DNA of 64,000 nt from Ruminococcus flavefaciens (GCF_900143025.1 NZ_FRCT01000009.1:62001-126000); one strand, 5' to 3'; shown: positions 1 to 7,788, counted from the stretch's first letter. Notes: generated by a model not told the origin, from the sequence alone. Numbers and translations are program-made.

Positions 1-1
1 A

Positions 2-274
2 ATGCACAGCGGCTCCGATCTTGCACTTGAAGCTTCCGACGCAATATTTATGAATTCCGAGCCCGACGCAGTAGTCAAGGCAAAGAGAATATCCGACAAG
101 ACTATGCGCATCTCTATGGAAAACATCATCTTTGCTCTTGCTGTAAAGGCTGCTGTCCTCATACTCGGACTTATCGGACACCCTAATATGTGGCTGGCAG
201 TATTTGCAGATTCAGGCACAGCAATGCTGCTTATCCTTAATTCTATCAGAGTTCTTAAAACAAAAAATTACTGA
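2..274 (+). CDS. P1B-type heavy-metal ATPase, C-terminal fragment
   Basis: Only the last 90 residues are in the window; the gene begins to the left, so the first ATG at 2 is internal. The visible part holds the end of the P domain (GSDLALEASDAIFM, the segment after the conserved GDGxND loop) and the last two membrane helices, ending with the FADSGTAMLLILNSIRVL stretch that is typical of Cd/Zn/Cu-exporting P1B ATPases. Such pumps use ATP to export soft or transition metal ions across the cytoplasmic membrane. It converges on two G3E metallochaperone-type GTPases on the other strand, which fits a metal-handling neighbourhood. The metal cannot be deduced because the CPx motif and N-terminal metal-binding domain are outside the window. 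The family call is firm, the substrate unknown. Confidence 0.85.
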   Translation: MHSGSDLALEASDAIFMNSEPDAVVKAKRISDKTMRISMENIIFALAVKAAVLILGLIGHPNMWLAVFADSGTAMLLILNSIRVLKTKNY

Positions 275-429
275 TGCTATAACATTCAGAACCTACGAAT
301 TCAGTGAACTCATAGTAAAAGATCAACAGTATTTTGTTCAAAGAAAGACAAAATAAGCATTTTAGATATAATCTTTCAAGTTATTGACACATATTTCAAC
401 ACTATGTTGAAAGTGCAGTTAAAAAGTAA

Positions 430-460
430 TGCTCCCTTTTAAAGGGAGCATTTTTATTTA
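430..460. terminator. Bidirectional intrinsic terminator
   Basis: A perfect stem (TGCTCCCTTT/AAAGGGAGCA, 430-450) is followed by a T-rich run on plus and flanked by an A-rich run on the other side. It lies between the convergent ATPase gene and the G3E GTPase gene and could serve both. Confidence 0.8.
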
Positions 461-1417
461 TCAATAGAATGTAGCAACAGGCTGTTCTGGAGCTTCTGCT
501 TTCTCTATGCTCTCAACATAGAGCACAGGACCTTTTCCGCGGTAAAGCTTATGCTTCTGAACACTTATCTTGCCTGAAATGGTTATCCATTCCTTATTTG
601 GCGGTTCATTGCCGCTGTCGTCCTGAGCCACCAGCCAGCAGTACTGAATATCCTCAACACAGCAGGTCATTATATGACGGCCCACAGCATAGGTATTCTC
701 GGGAAATTTGTTATTCTTGGCAGTAAGAGCCTTGAATGTCATCTTCTTGCCGTCGTACTTCATAGGCTCGTCCATGATATCACGATACCAGAGTGCAAAA
801 TCCTTGTCCTCGATAGTTATTTCGTCAGCCTCAACATCAAAAGGCAGCGGATCCTCGATATCATCGTAAGCAACTCTGCCGTCTGTATACTCATAAACTA
901 TCTCGGCTCTTCTGCTTACTCCCCTGACTATTTTATGGAACTCATTCGGGTCGAATTTCTCCTCAAAGCGGTTGAAGCACACCATTTCGGTATTATTGAA
1001 CTTATCAACAACAAGACTTCTCATGTTTGCGTTGTAGTTCATAAAAGTAGAAGCGTCAACAAAGCACATTACCTGTGCGATAGTAGTCTCATCAGGCATA
1101 GCCTTGAAGAACTCGTCCATAGTCCACATACCGTTGTACTCAACAACAATACGCTCTGCACCGCTCTCCCTGAGGTACTTTGTGAAGTTTTCCTCAGTAA
1201 AATCAGACTTATCCTCTATGACCTTTATAGTGATATTCTTCTTGGGCATCTTTGAGATATCAAACTCCTCGATACCCTCCTCGCAAACAAGAAGCAGAGT
1301 TTTTTCGCCCTTGTTGAAGCGTTTGTCCTCAAGAGTTTCCTGTATGAACTTTGTTTTTCCCGACTCCAAAAAGCCGAGGAAAAGATATATCGGTATTAAT
1401 TCGTCCTGATTAGGCAC
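461..1417 (-). CDS. CobW-type (G3E) GTPase fused to a DUF1980-like domain
   Basis: A 318-residue protein. The N-terminal half is a G3E P-loop GTPase with Walker A GFLESGKT (about residues 15-22). The C-terminal part (about 225-318) contains VGRHIMTCC followed by a pattern ending in PVATFY. This resembles the C-terminal domain of YcgQ-type DUF1980 proteins, which normally pair with a YcgR-type permease. The CxCC metal motif found in canonical CobW proteins is not visible. It starts at GTG 1417 behind AAAGGAG with 9-nt spacing. It lies 23 bp downstream of the His-rich G3E gene and probably shares its promoter at 2643-2671. The likely role is metal insertion or delivery, possibly zinc; this is inferred from family and neighbours, not shown. 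The domain fusion assignment rests on motif similarity only. Confidence 0.7.
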   Translation of the reverse strand: MPNQDELIPIYLFLGFLESGKTKFIQETLEDKRFNKGEKTLLLVCEEGIEEFDISKMPKKNITIKVIEDKSDFTEENFTKYLRESGAERIVVEYNGMWTMDEFFKAMPDETTIAQVMCFVDASTFMNYNANMRSLVVDKFNNTEMVCFNRFEEKFDPNEFHKIVRGVSRRAEIVYEYTDGRVAYDDIEDPLPFDVEADEITIEDKDFALWYRDIMDEPMKYDGKKMTFKALTAKNNKFPENTYAVGRHIMTCCVEDIQYCWLVAQDDSGNEPPNKEWITISGKISVQKHKLYRGKGPVLYVESIEKAEAPEQPVATFY

Positions 1418-1440
1418 GTTTTACAGCTCCTTTCGGTTTA

Positions 1441-2604
1441 TCAGGCTTTGAAAAGCTCTGCAATAGCTTCCTCGTTTATCTTAGAACCGATAACACAGAG
1501 TCTGCCGATAGTGCTTGCACTTCCTGTACGAACATCGGGCACACCCGGAACATAGTCATAGTGTATCCACTTGCCGTCAGCTCCTGCAACGATACCCTTT
1601 GCACGGAGTATCATGCCGTACTTTTCTTCATTGCCGAGAGCTTCAAGTGCGGACTGTATCTCCTCGGCAGTGTATGTCCTTGTAGTTTCTCTGCCCCAGC
1701 TTGTGAACACTTCATCGGCATGGTGGTGGTGATGATGCTCATGATCGTGGTCATGGTCATGGCAGCCGCAGGTGCAGTCAGGACCGTGATCGTGGTGATG
1801 CTCGTGTTCATCGTGATCGTGGTGGTGATGTTCATGCTCATCGTGATCGTGGTGATGATGCTCATGCTCGTCATGGTCGTGATCGTGACAACCACAGGTA
1901 CAGTCTTCATCGTGATCGTGGTGGTGATGCTCATGCTCATCATGGTCATGGTGGTGATGATCGTGATGTGCAGCCTCTTCAAGAAGCTCCTTCAGCTCGT
2001 CGTCAAGTGTGTTCTTCTGAGTCATAGCATCAACAAGCTGCTTTCCTGTGAGCTCGTCCCACTCTGTAGTAACGATAGGAGCAGCAGGATTTTTCTCACG
2101 GAGGCTCTTTACGCACTCGTCAAGCTTATCCTGTGAAAGTCCGCTTGTATGGCTGAGAATGAGACAGCTTGCATATGTTATCTGATTATCAAAGAATTCA
2201 CCGAAATTCTTCATATACATCTTATACTTCTTGGCATCAACAACAGTTGTAAATCCGTCAAGCTCTAAGTCATGAGCATTGATGTTCTGAACTGCGCGGA
2301 TAACGTCGCTGAGCTTGCCAACGCCAGAAGGCTCGATAAGGATACGGTCGGGAGCATAGTCTGCAAGCACCTTTTCAAGAGCCTTGCCGAAGTCGCCAAC
2401 AAGACTACAGCAGATACAGCCCGAGTTCATTTCGGTTATCTCAACGCCTGCGTCCTGCAAAAAGCCGCCGTCAATACCGATCTGACCGAACTCGTTCTCG
2501 ATCAGGACAAGCTTTTCGCCCTTATAGCCCTCCTGTATGAGCTTCTTTATAAGAGTGGTCTTTCCTGCACCAAGAAAGCCTGAGAAAATAGTGATCTTTG
2601 TCAT
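1441..2604 (-). CDS. COG0523-type G3E GTPase with long His/Cys-rich metal-binding insert
   Basis: A 387-residue CobW/YeiR/YjiA-type GTPase. Walker A is GFLGAGKTT (residues 9-17), the family CxCC motif is GCICC (62-66), and a CobW C-terminal domain follows the insert. Between the two domains lies a roughly 85-residue stretch of His, Asp and Glu repeats with two CTCGCH units, a classic zinc/nickel/cobalt store. These proteins are GTP-dependent metallochaperones in the cytoplasm, often zinc-starvation induced. The ATG at 2604 (MTKITIF) is chosen because GAAAGAAGTG precedes it and because the promoter at 2643-2671 would place the transcript start near 2636, excluding an upstream TTG at 2637. First gene of a two-gene unit with the DUF1980 fusion. 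The metal and client protein are unknown. Confidence 0.88.
   Translation of the reverse strand: MTKITIFSGFLGAGKTTLIKKLIQEGYKGEKLVLIENEFGQIGIDGGFLQDAGVEITEMNSGCICCSLVGDFGKALEKVLADYAPDRILIEPSGVGKLSDVIRAVQNINAHDLELDGFTTVVDAKKYKMYMKNFGEFFDNQITYASCLILSHTSGLSQDKLDECVKSLREKNPAAPIVTTEWDELTGKQLVDAMTQKNTLDDELKELLEEAAHHDHHHHDHDEHEHHHHDHDEDCTCGCHDHDHDEHEHHHHDHDEHEHHHHDHDEHEHHHDHGPDCTCGCHDHDHDHEHHHHHHADEVFTSWGRETTRTYTAEEIQSALEALGNEEKYGMILRAKGIVAGADGKWIHYDYVPGVPDVRTGSASTIGRLCVIGSKINEEAIAELFKA
1719..1972 (-). repeat. Tandem His/Asp/Glu-coding repeats inside the G3E gene
   Basis: The DNA is a degenerate tandem array of GTGATCGTGGTGATG-like units read on plus, coding on minus for several copies of a DEHEHHHHDHD-like motif and two copies of CTCGCHDHDHD. 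It stays in frame throughout. It has no unique spacers, so it is not a CRISPR array. Copy number is likely to vary by slippage. Confidence 0.85.
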
Positions 2605-2642
2605 GTGAACAACACTTCTTTCATAAAAATAGTTCAAGCTAT

Positions 2643-2671
2643 ATTATATCACATTGACAAAAATAAATCAA
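2643..2671 (-). promoter_or_regulatory. Sigma-A-type promoter of the G3E GTPase pair
   Basis: On minus: TTGATT (2671-2666), a 17-bp spacer, TATAAT (2648-2643). The predicted start, near 2636, lies about 32 nt before the ATG at 2604. I could not recognise a Zur or other metal operator by eye. Confidence 0.65.
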
Positions 2672-2792
2672 GACCTGAATAGACATAAAAAGCGCATCTC
2701 ACAGGACATAATTATCCTGCGAAACACGCTGTTTTATCATATGGCGGCAGGATTGTCAATACAAAATCTCCTGCCAATGAAAAATTAATATA

Positions 2793-2832
2793 TTATTAAA
2801 ATTTAGGGAGACTCTTTTCAAAGAGTCTCCCT
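2793..2832 (-). terminator. Terminator of the EF-G-like gene
   Basis: A stem AGGGAGACTCTTT/AAAGAGTCTCCCT (2805-2832) directly follows the stop codon on minus and runs into AAATTTTAATA, a rather weak U-tract. Confidence 0.7.
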
Positions 2833-2846
2833 GTTGATATTGCTTT

Positions 2847-4931
2847 TTAAGCTTCATCAGCACCAACTGCCGAAATGACCTCTGTAAGAAGGTTTGCAGG
2901 GAGCTGCTCATATCTTACGAAATCAAGAGTAAAGCTTCCGAGACCTCTTGTTGTCTGACGGAGATACATTGCGAAATCGTGCATCTCACGCATCGGCACC
3001 TCTGCCTGTATCATGGTATTTCCGTTGCCAACAGGCTCCATACCGAGAACTCTGCCTCTGCGCTTGTTGAGCTCGCCCATGATATCTCCTGTATTTTCAT
3101 CGGGAGCAACGACTTTAAGCTCGCCGATAGGCTCCAGCATTACAGGATCAGCCTGTCTCAGACCTTCCTTGTATGCGATAGAAGCGGCAGTCTTGAACGC
3201 CATTTCCGAAGAGTCTACAGGATGGTAAGAACCGTCAACCAGTATAGCCTTCAGACCAACTACAGGGCAGCCTGCAAGAACGCCCTTCTTGACTGACTCC
3301 TCAAGTCCCTTCTGAACTGCGGGGAAGTAATTCTTAGGTACAGCACCGCCGAATATCTTCTCCTCGAATATGAGAGTATCGCTTACGCATGGCTCAAACT
3401 CTATCCAAACGTCACCGAACTGACCGTGACCGCCTGACTGCTTCTTGTGTCGTCCCTGAACCTTTACCTTCTTGCGGATAGTCTCCTTGTAAGCTATCTT
3501 AGGAACTGTAAGGTTGACCTCAACGCCGAACTTGGATTTGAGCTTAGCAGCAGCAACTTCGATATGCTGCTCGCCGAGACCGCTGAGAATCTGCTCCTTT
3601 GTGGTCTCGTCCTGCTCATATGTGAGGGTAGGATCCTCCTCGATAAGACGCTGCATACTTGATGAGATCTTAGCCTCATCGCCCTGAGCCTTAGCCTTTA
3701 CAGCCATTGAGTAGCATGGTCTCGGGAATTCCATATTTGCGAATTCAACAACTCTTGAAGAGTCTGAAAGTGTATCGCCTGTATTTGCGGAGATCTTTGA
3801 AGCAACAACTATATCGCCTGCATATGCAGTCTGTACCTCTGTCTGTTTCTTTCCGCAGAGATTATAGAGCTTGCCTATCTTTTCTGCGCCGCCTGTTGTA
3901 GAGTTGATGACCTCACAGTTAGCGGAAAGCTTGCCTGACATAACTCTTATAAATGACATCTTGCCTACGAACGGGTCTGCAACTGTCTTGAAAACGAAAG
4001 CTGAGAGCGGATCACTTACCTCACACTTTACCTCGGTAACGTCCTTTGTAGCTGTGTAAGCCTCAGCAGCATATACCTCATTAGGTGACGGGAGCAGCAG
4101 CTCTATCTCCTTGAGAAGCATATCTATACCTGCAAGATCAACAGCAGATGTGCACACAACAGGAGTGATGACACCTCTGTTCATACCGTCGTGGATACCG
4201 TCGATAAGCTCCTTCTGAGTGAAAGCCTCGCCCTCGAAGAACTTCTCCATAAGCTCCTCTGAGGTCTCTGCAACAGCCTCTGAAACAGCAGCAACAAGTC
4301 CGTCAACACGGTACTCAAACTTTTCAGATATCTCGGCTGTAGGCATATCTGTCTCGATAGCATTGCCCTTAGCGTCGTATTTATAGCACTTCATCTCAAT
4401 GAGATTTACGTACTCAACGATCTGACCGTTGCTGATAACGGGAACAACTACAGGGCAAACTGTTGGACCGAAAACAGTTTTCAGCTCAGTGAGAACGTTG
4501 AAGAAATTAGCGTCCTTATCGTCTATCTTAGTAACGACGAACATCTTTGACTTACCCTGCTTTACAGCCTCCTCATAAGCCTTTCTCGCACCGACCTTAA
4601 CGCCTGATTTAGCAGAAACGGTTATCATTACTGTATCGGAAGCTCTGATACCTTCGATCATTTCGGCTGCGAAGTCGAATAATCCAGGTGTATCAAGCAG
4701 ATTTACTTTAAGATCATTATATTCAAAAGAAGCAAGAGCAGTACCTATTGAGATCTTTCTCTTGATCTCCTCCGGATCATAATCGCAAACTGTTGTGCCG
4801 TCAGCAGTCTTACCAAGACGGTCGGAAGCTCCTGCCTTGTAAAGGATCGCCTCTGCAAGAGAAGTTTTTCCTGAGCCGTTGTGGCCTGCAAATGCTATGT
4901 TTTTCACCTTGTTTACATCATATTCTTTCAT
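2847..4931 (-). CDS. EF-G-like translation factor GTPase (paralogue, not canonical FusA)
   Basis: A 694-residue protein with the five-domain EF-G layout: G domain (1-280), OB-like domain II, domain III, domain IV with QSGGHGQFGDV, and an EF-G C-terminal domain. The G1 loop is GHNGSGKTS (residues 16-24) instead of the canonical HIDAGKTT-type, G4 is TKID, and the switch-II motif is DTPGLFDF (80-87) where true EF-G has DTPGHVDF, so the catalytic histidine is replaced by leucine. This matches the EF-G2-like family found beside the real fusA in many Firmicutes, whose role is not settled. It is transcribed alone: the promoter at 4987-5015 and AAGAGGAG before ATG 4931 fix the start, since a TTG at 4985 would lie at or before the transcript start. 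Confidence 0.85.
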   Translation of the reverse strand: MKEYDVNKVKNIAFAGHNGSGKTSLAEAILYKAGASDRLGKTADGTTVCDYDPEEIKRKISIGTALASFEYNDLKVNLLDTPGLFDFAAEMIEGIRASDTVMITVSAKSGVKVGARKAYEEAVKQGKSKMFVVTKIDDKDANFFNVLTELKTVFGPTVCPVVVPVISNGQIVEYVNLIEMKCYKYDAKGNAIETDMPTAEISEKFEYRVDGLVAAVSEAVAETSEELMEKFFEGEAFTQKELIDGIHDGMNRGVITPVVCTSAVDLAGIDMLLKEIELLLPSPNEVYAAEAYTATKDVTEVKCEVSDPLSAFVFKTVADPFVGKMSFIRVMSGKLSANCEVINSTTGGAEKIGKLYNLCGKKQTEVQTAYAGDIVVASKISANTGDTLSDSSRVVEFANMEFPRPCYSMAVKAKAQGDEAKISSSMQRLIEEDPTLTYEQDETTKEQILSGLGEQHIEVAAAKLKSKFGVEVNLTVPKIAYKETIRKKVKVQGRHKKQSGGHGQFGDVWIEFEPCVSDTLIFEEKIFGGAVPKNYFPAVQKGLEESVKKGVLAGCPVVGLKAILVDGSYHPVDSSEMAFKTAASIAYKEGLRQADPVMLEPIGELKVVAPDENTGDIMGELNKRRGRVLGMEPVGNGNTMIQAEVPMREMHDFAMYLRQTTRGLGSFTLDFVRYEQLPANLLTEVISAVGADEA

Positions 4932-4986
4932 GGTAAAGTTTCTCCTCTTAAATGGTTTATCCGCTTTTGATGTACGGCATATCAAT

Positions 4987-5015
4987 ATTATAATTCATTA
5001 ATAAAAAAATTGCAA
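4987..5015 (-). promoter_or_regulatory. Promoter of the EF-G-like gene
   Basis: On minus: TTGCAA (5015-5010), a 17-bp spacer, TATAAT (4992-4987). The predicted leader is about 50 nt. Confidence 0.65.
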
Positions 5016-5039
5016 TACTAACAGAAAATTTTCTACATT

Positions 5040-6587
5040 TTACAATACAGACTTATCCATACGTTGTGCAGTATCTACAAAAACTTCTTCTGCTGTTTCA
5101 TCAAATAGGCGAACTTTTCCCAATGAGCAGAAAATTGCGAAATAAGCAGCTCCCCAAAGCAGAGTGAAAACTGTAATTGAAAAAACGCTTTTAACTGCTA
5201 TTTTACAGATATCAAGGCATATTCCCACTGCCCACATCGTAACAGCCGCAAGTATAACAGGAAACAGAAATGTTCCACAAAGTTTCCGTTCCGCACCTGT
5301 TATACTTGTTATCCTGATGAAACGGGCACAGTTCCCGAAAATATTGCTTGCATAGTAAGAAATAACGATCCCGTAAAACCCGATACGCGGTATAAGTATC
5401 AAAACAGCCGCTATCCTTATTATATATTCTATTAGGTAATTCATAGACGAAAAGCTTTGCATTCCCATACCCTTTATAAGAGCTTCAAGGACTATCTCCA
5501 TATAAATAAACGGCACAACAGGAGCAATAACGGTTATCATTTTACCAGCAAGCTCACCGCCTCCGAGAAGCTCCCCTATCCTACCGCCGAAGTGCATGAG
5601 CACAGCCGCCGAAAATACCGAAAACATAAGTGTCCATGAACTGAGCTTTTCGGTAAGTGCCTTTATCCTTGCTTTATTGCTTGCAGCTTTAGCTCTTGCT
5701 GCTTCGCTGACGATTATCCCCGACATAGAGCACAGCACCACAGACGGAAAAAAAAGCGTAGGTATGACTATTGCTTCAAAAACTCCGAATTTGCTGAACG
5801 CATCACCTGCCGAGTCGCCAAACTGCCGCAGACATATAGGTATAAGCGCGTCATTTGTGCTGCTCAATACCGCAGTAAGTACGCTTCCACCCATAATAGG
5901 CATAGAAAAAGCCATATACTGCCGAAAAGAAAGACTGCATCTGCCCTGTCGCCTTTCATGCAGCTTAACATATGCCCCACCGAAAAAAATAAGCGAAATT
6001 CCGTTCCCTGCTATTATTCCCCATATCATTATCCTGCATACCTGATCCTCTGTGGAAGCCCCTGAAATAAGCGTCATAAAAACTATCACCGCGCATTTTG
6101 TCAGGAACTCCGCAATATCACCCACAGCCGTTACAGAAGCCCTGCGGCAGGCGTTGAAATAGCCCTTCAGACAAGCCGAAACAGCACCTGTAACAAGTGC
6201 AGCAGGCATAAGCCGCAGAGTTGCTGTCAGGTGTGCGCCGCTGAAAAAGCGCAGGCTTATTGTCTCGGCAAATATCACAACTGCCGCCGAAACAGTAAAG
6301 CTCAGCAAAATACACAGCCTAATACCATATGTAAGTATTTTATTTGGATCACCGTTTTTTCTGCCCAATTCCTCGGAAACAAGACGGCTGGTGCACAGAA
6401 AAGCATTGCCGTTTGAAAGGATGCCTGCCAGACCTAAAAACGAACCTATCAGACTGAGTATACCCATTGCAGATGTACCCAGCTGTCTTGTTATAAAAAC
6501 ATTCAGCAGCAAAGCTGCCATATCAAGAAAAAGCTGCATCAAAGTCAGCAGAAACGTATCACGCAATATCTTACTTCTGAATATCAT
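5040..6587 (-). CDS. MOP-superfamily flippase/transporter, SpoVB-like
   Basis: A 515-residue polytopic membrane protein with about 12-14 hydrophobic segments and the N-terminal pattern (FITRQLGTSAMGILSL) of the polysaccharide biosynthesis/SpoVB branch of the MOP (MATE-like) superfamily. Family members flip lipid-linked sugars or peptidoglycan precursors, or act in spore cortex formation. Start ATG 6587 is set by TTGGAGGGCGTT directly upstream; the possible TTG at 6599 overlaps that ribosome binding site and is rejected. Its stop is about 24 bp from the -35 box of the EF-G-like promoter, so the downstream gene need not be co-transcribed. Substrate and any link to sporulation are not visible in the sequence. 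Confidence 0.75.
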   Translation of the reverse strand: MIFRSKILRDTFLLTLMQLFLDMAALLLNVFITRQLGTSAMGILSLIGSFLGLAGILSNGNAFLCTSRLVSEELGRKNGDPNKILTYGIRLCILLSFTVSAAVVIFAETISLRFFSGAHLTATLRLMPAALVTGAVSACLKGYFNACRRASVTAVGDIAEFLTKCAVIVFMTLISGASTEDQVCRIMIWGIIAGNGISLIFFGGAYVKLHERRQGRCSLSFRQYMAFSMPIMGGSVLTAVLSSTNDALIPICLRQFGDSAGDAFSKFGVFEAIVIPTLFFPSVVLCSMSGIIVSEAARAKAASNKARIKALTEKLSSWTLMFSVFSAAVLMHFGGRIGELLGGGELAGKMITVIAPVVPFIYMEIVLEALIKGMGMQSFSSMNYLIEYIIRIAAVLILIPRIGFYGIVISYYASNIFGNCARFIRITSITGAERKLCGTFLFPVILAAVTMWAVGICLDICKIAVKSVFSITVFTLLWGAAYFAIFCSLGKVRLFDETAEEVFVDTAQRMDKSVL

Positions 6588-6639
6588 AACGCCCTCCAAT
6601 ATGTACTTCTACATTTTATGGGACATTATTACTTAAAAT

Positions 6640-6668
6640 GACAAAACGGACAACAAAAGCTGTCCGTT
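6640..6668 (-). terminator. Possible weak terminator downstream of the XRE/zinc-ribbon gene
   Basis: A perfect 8-bp stem AACGGACA/TGTCCGTT (6645-6652 with 6661-6668) is followed on minus by TTTTGTCATTTT. It lies between the XRE gene and the SpoVB-like gene. Confidence 0.45.
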
Positions 6669-6733
6669 ATCAATATCAAACAAATTTTTACATTCTGATT
6701 TATGCAGATATACAAAGTTCAGAAAAACTTTTC

Positions 6734-6787
6734 TGATAATCAATGGTTTCCCGTTGTTTTTTGCCATTTTTTTGCCCTATTACAGAA
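6734..6787. repeat. 54-bp dispersed repeat, copy A
   Basis: The segment TGATAATCAATGG...CCCTATTACAGAA aligns without gaps to 56775-56828, 48 of 54 positions identical by hand count. Here it lies just past the stop codon of the XRE/zinc-ribbon gene; the other copy covers the stop codon of mntP. Both copies have the same orientation relative to the gene they follow. Confidence 0.8.
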
Positions 6788-6791
6788 GGCG

Positions 6792-7553
6792 TTATCTTTT
6801 CCTGTAAGCAATAAGCTCAGGAGCTTCTCCGTCCTTCCCATAAGTACAAACAAGCAAAAAATCCTTATTTGCAAGTATACCAAAGCAGCGTTCACTGCCC
6901 TCACATTCCAGCTGATTACCGAGGTAGGTAGCATTATCATCAAGGAATTTCACAGTACTTCCATTGGGCAGCTTATAAGCAAGATTTACATAGCCTCCCA
7001 CAAGAGCATTGAGCTTCTCAACTTTCGGCATACCCTTGATGTTCAAAGCATTGAATTCATCAATAAGCTGCTTTTTGAACTCCTCGAACTTGCCGCCGTC
7101 TTCGAGTTCCTTATGCTGCTTCCAGTAATCAAGTTTAGGGAGCATATCCTTCATATGTATACGTGCCTGTTCCTCAGAAAAGCCATTGGCAGCCATATGC
7201 TTTACGCAGACATTGATAAGGTCGTCCATATCGTGATAGGTATAATTTCCGTCGGCATAGCACCATTTGCAATAGCTCTCATTGAAAGAACCGTCGGTCT
7301 CCTTGCTGATAAGCGAGTCCTCCAGCGGCATACCGCAGCACTGACAGATAAGCTTTCTCGGAGAACCTAAAATTGTATTTATAGACACTCCGAAAATTCC
7401 AGACAGCAGCTTGAGAGTCTCGGTGTTTGGCAGTGTTTCTCCTGTTTCCCAGCGTGATACAGCCTGACGGGTAACAAATACCTTTTCGGCGAGCTCCTCC
7501 TGTGACAATCCGTGACTGTTTCTGAGTTCAAGTATTATGTTTTTGGTTTCCAT
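6792..7553 (-). CDS. XRE-family HTH protein with PF12674-type zinc ribbon
   Basis: A 253-residue cytoplasmic protein. Residues 1-65 form an HTH_3/XRE domain (LSQEELAEKVFVTRQAVSRWETGE). A putative zinc ribbon follows with CQCCGMPL and YCKWCYADG as the two cysteine knuckles (about 70-110), in the pattern of PF12674. The remaining third (about 150-253) is not recognised. It is probably a DNA-binding regulator that senses something through the C-terminal part; no target is visible. Start ATG 7553 is preceded by AGAGGTG; a GTG at 7562 would overlap that site. It has its own promoter (7573-7600) and sits after the terminator of the murT-gatD unit. The dispersed 54-bp repeat follows its 3' end. Confidence 0.75.
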   Translation of the reverse strand: METKNIILELRNSHGLSQEELAEKVFVTRQAVSRWETGETLPNTETLKLLSGIFGVSINTILGSPRKLICQCCGMPLEDSLISKETDGSFNESYCKWCYADGNYTYHDMDDLINVCVKHMAANGFSEEQARIHMKDMLPKLDYWKQHKELEDGGKFEEFKKQLIDEFNALNIKGMPKVEKLNALVGGYVNLAYKLPNGSTVKFLDDNATYLGNQLECEGSERCFGILANKDFLLVCTYGKDGEAPELIAYRKR

Positions 7554-7572
7554 GTTTATCACCTCTGATGTT

Positions 7573-7600
7573 ATTATAACATAATCTCAGAAAAAAACAA
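7573..7600 (-). promoter_or_regulatory. Promoter of the XRE/zinc-ribbon gene
   Basis: On minus: TTGTTT (7600-7595), a 16-bp spacer and TATAAT (7578-7573) preceded by TGT (extended -10). The -35 box overlaps the U-tract of the upstream terminator. Confidence 0.55.
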
Positions 7601-7619
7601 GCAACTGTCTGTTGCTTGT
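7591..7619 (-). terminator. Terminator of the helicase-murT-gatD unit
   Basis: A perfect 9-bp stem ACAAGCAAC/GTTGCTTGT with a 5-nt loop is followed on minus by seven T's (7597-7591). It lies about 170 bp past the gatD stop, after the palindromic repeats. Confidence 0.75.
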
Positions 7620-7623
7620 CTTA

Positions 7624-7779
7624 CGTTGCAAATAGAATTATCGTGTGTAGGGGCTGCCTTTGGGAGTCCGTTGTTCACGTTGCAAATAAAATCAGCGAAT
7701 TGTAGGGAACACCGCCCTCGGCGTTCCGCAATTACAGCGTAAAAAACAGCTAACTGCTAAGGGCGCACACTGTGCGCCC
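7624..7779. repeat. Cluster of REP-like GC-rich palindromes
   Basis: This intergenic block holds three related pieces. The direct repeat CGTTGCAAATA occurs at 7624 and 7678, each followed by a TGTAGGG-type unit. An imperfect hairpin pairs GGAACACCG with CGGCGTTCC (7706-7727). A perfect palindrome GGGCGCACA/TGTGCGCCC lies at 7761-7779, next to CCTACA. Similar units with CCCCTACA occur at 19184-19210. I see no gene here. Confidence 0.6.
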
Positions 7780-7788
7780 CTACACTAC

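Noticed and set aside
277..356. Open frame after the ATPase gene ending in KDQQYFVQRKTK
   Set aside because: Reads like a C-terminal gene remnant for about 25 codons, but has no start codon or ribosome binding site and no family I recognise; may be chance.
1719..1972. Tandem repeats as a CRISPR-like array
   Set aside because: Units are short, contiguous and in frame with the gene, without unique spacers.
1561..2136. Long plus-strand open frame antisense to the G3E gene
   Set aside because: It arises from the repeated GTG/ATG codons opposite the His-rich insert (all Val/Met); no ribosome binding site and no plausible protein composition.
4932..4985. N-terminal extension of the EF-G-like protein from TTG 4985
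   Set aside because: The -10 box at 4987-4992 puts the transcript start near 4980; ATG 4931 has a good ribosome binding site.
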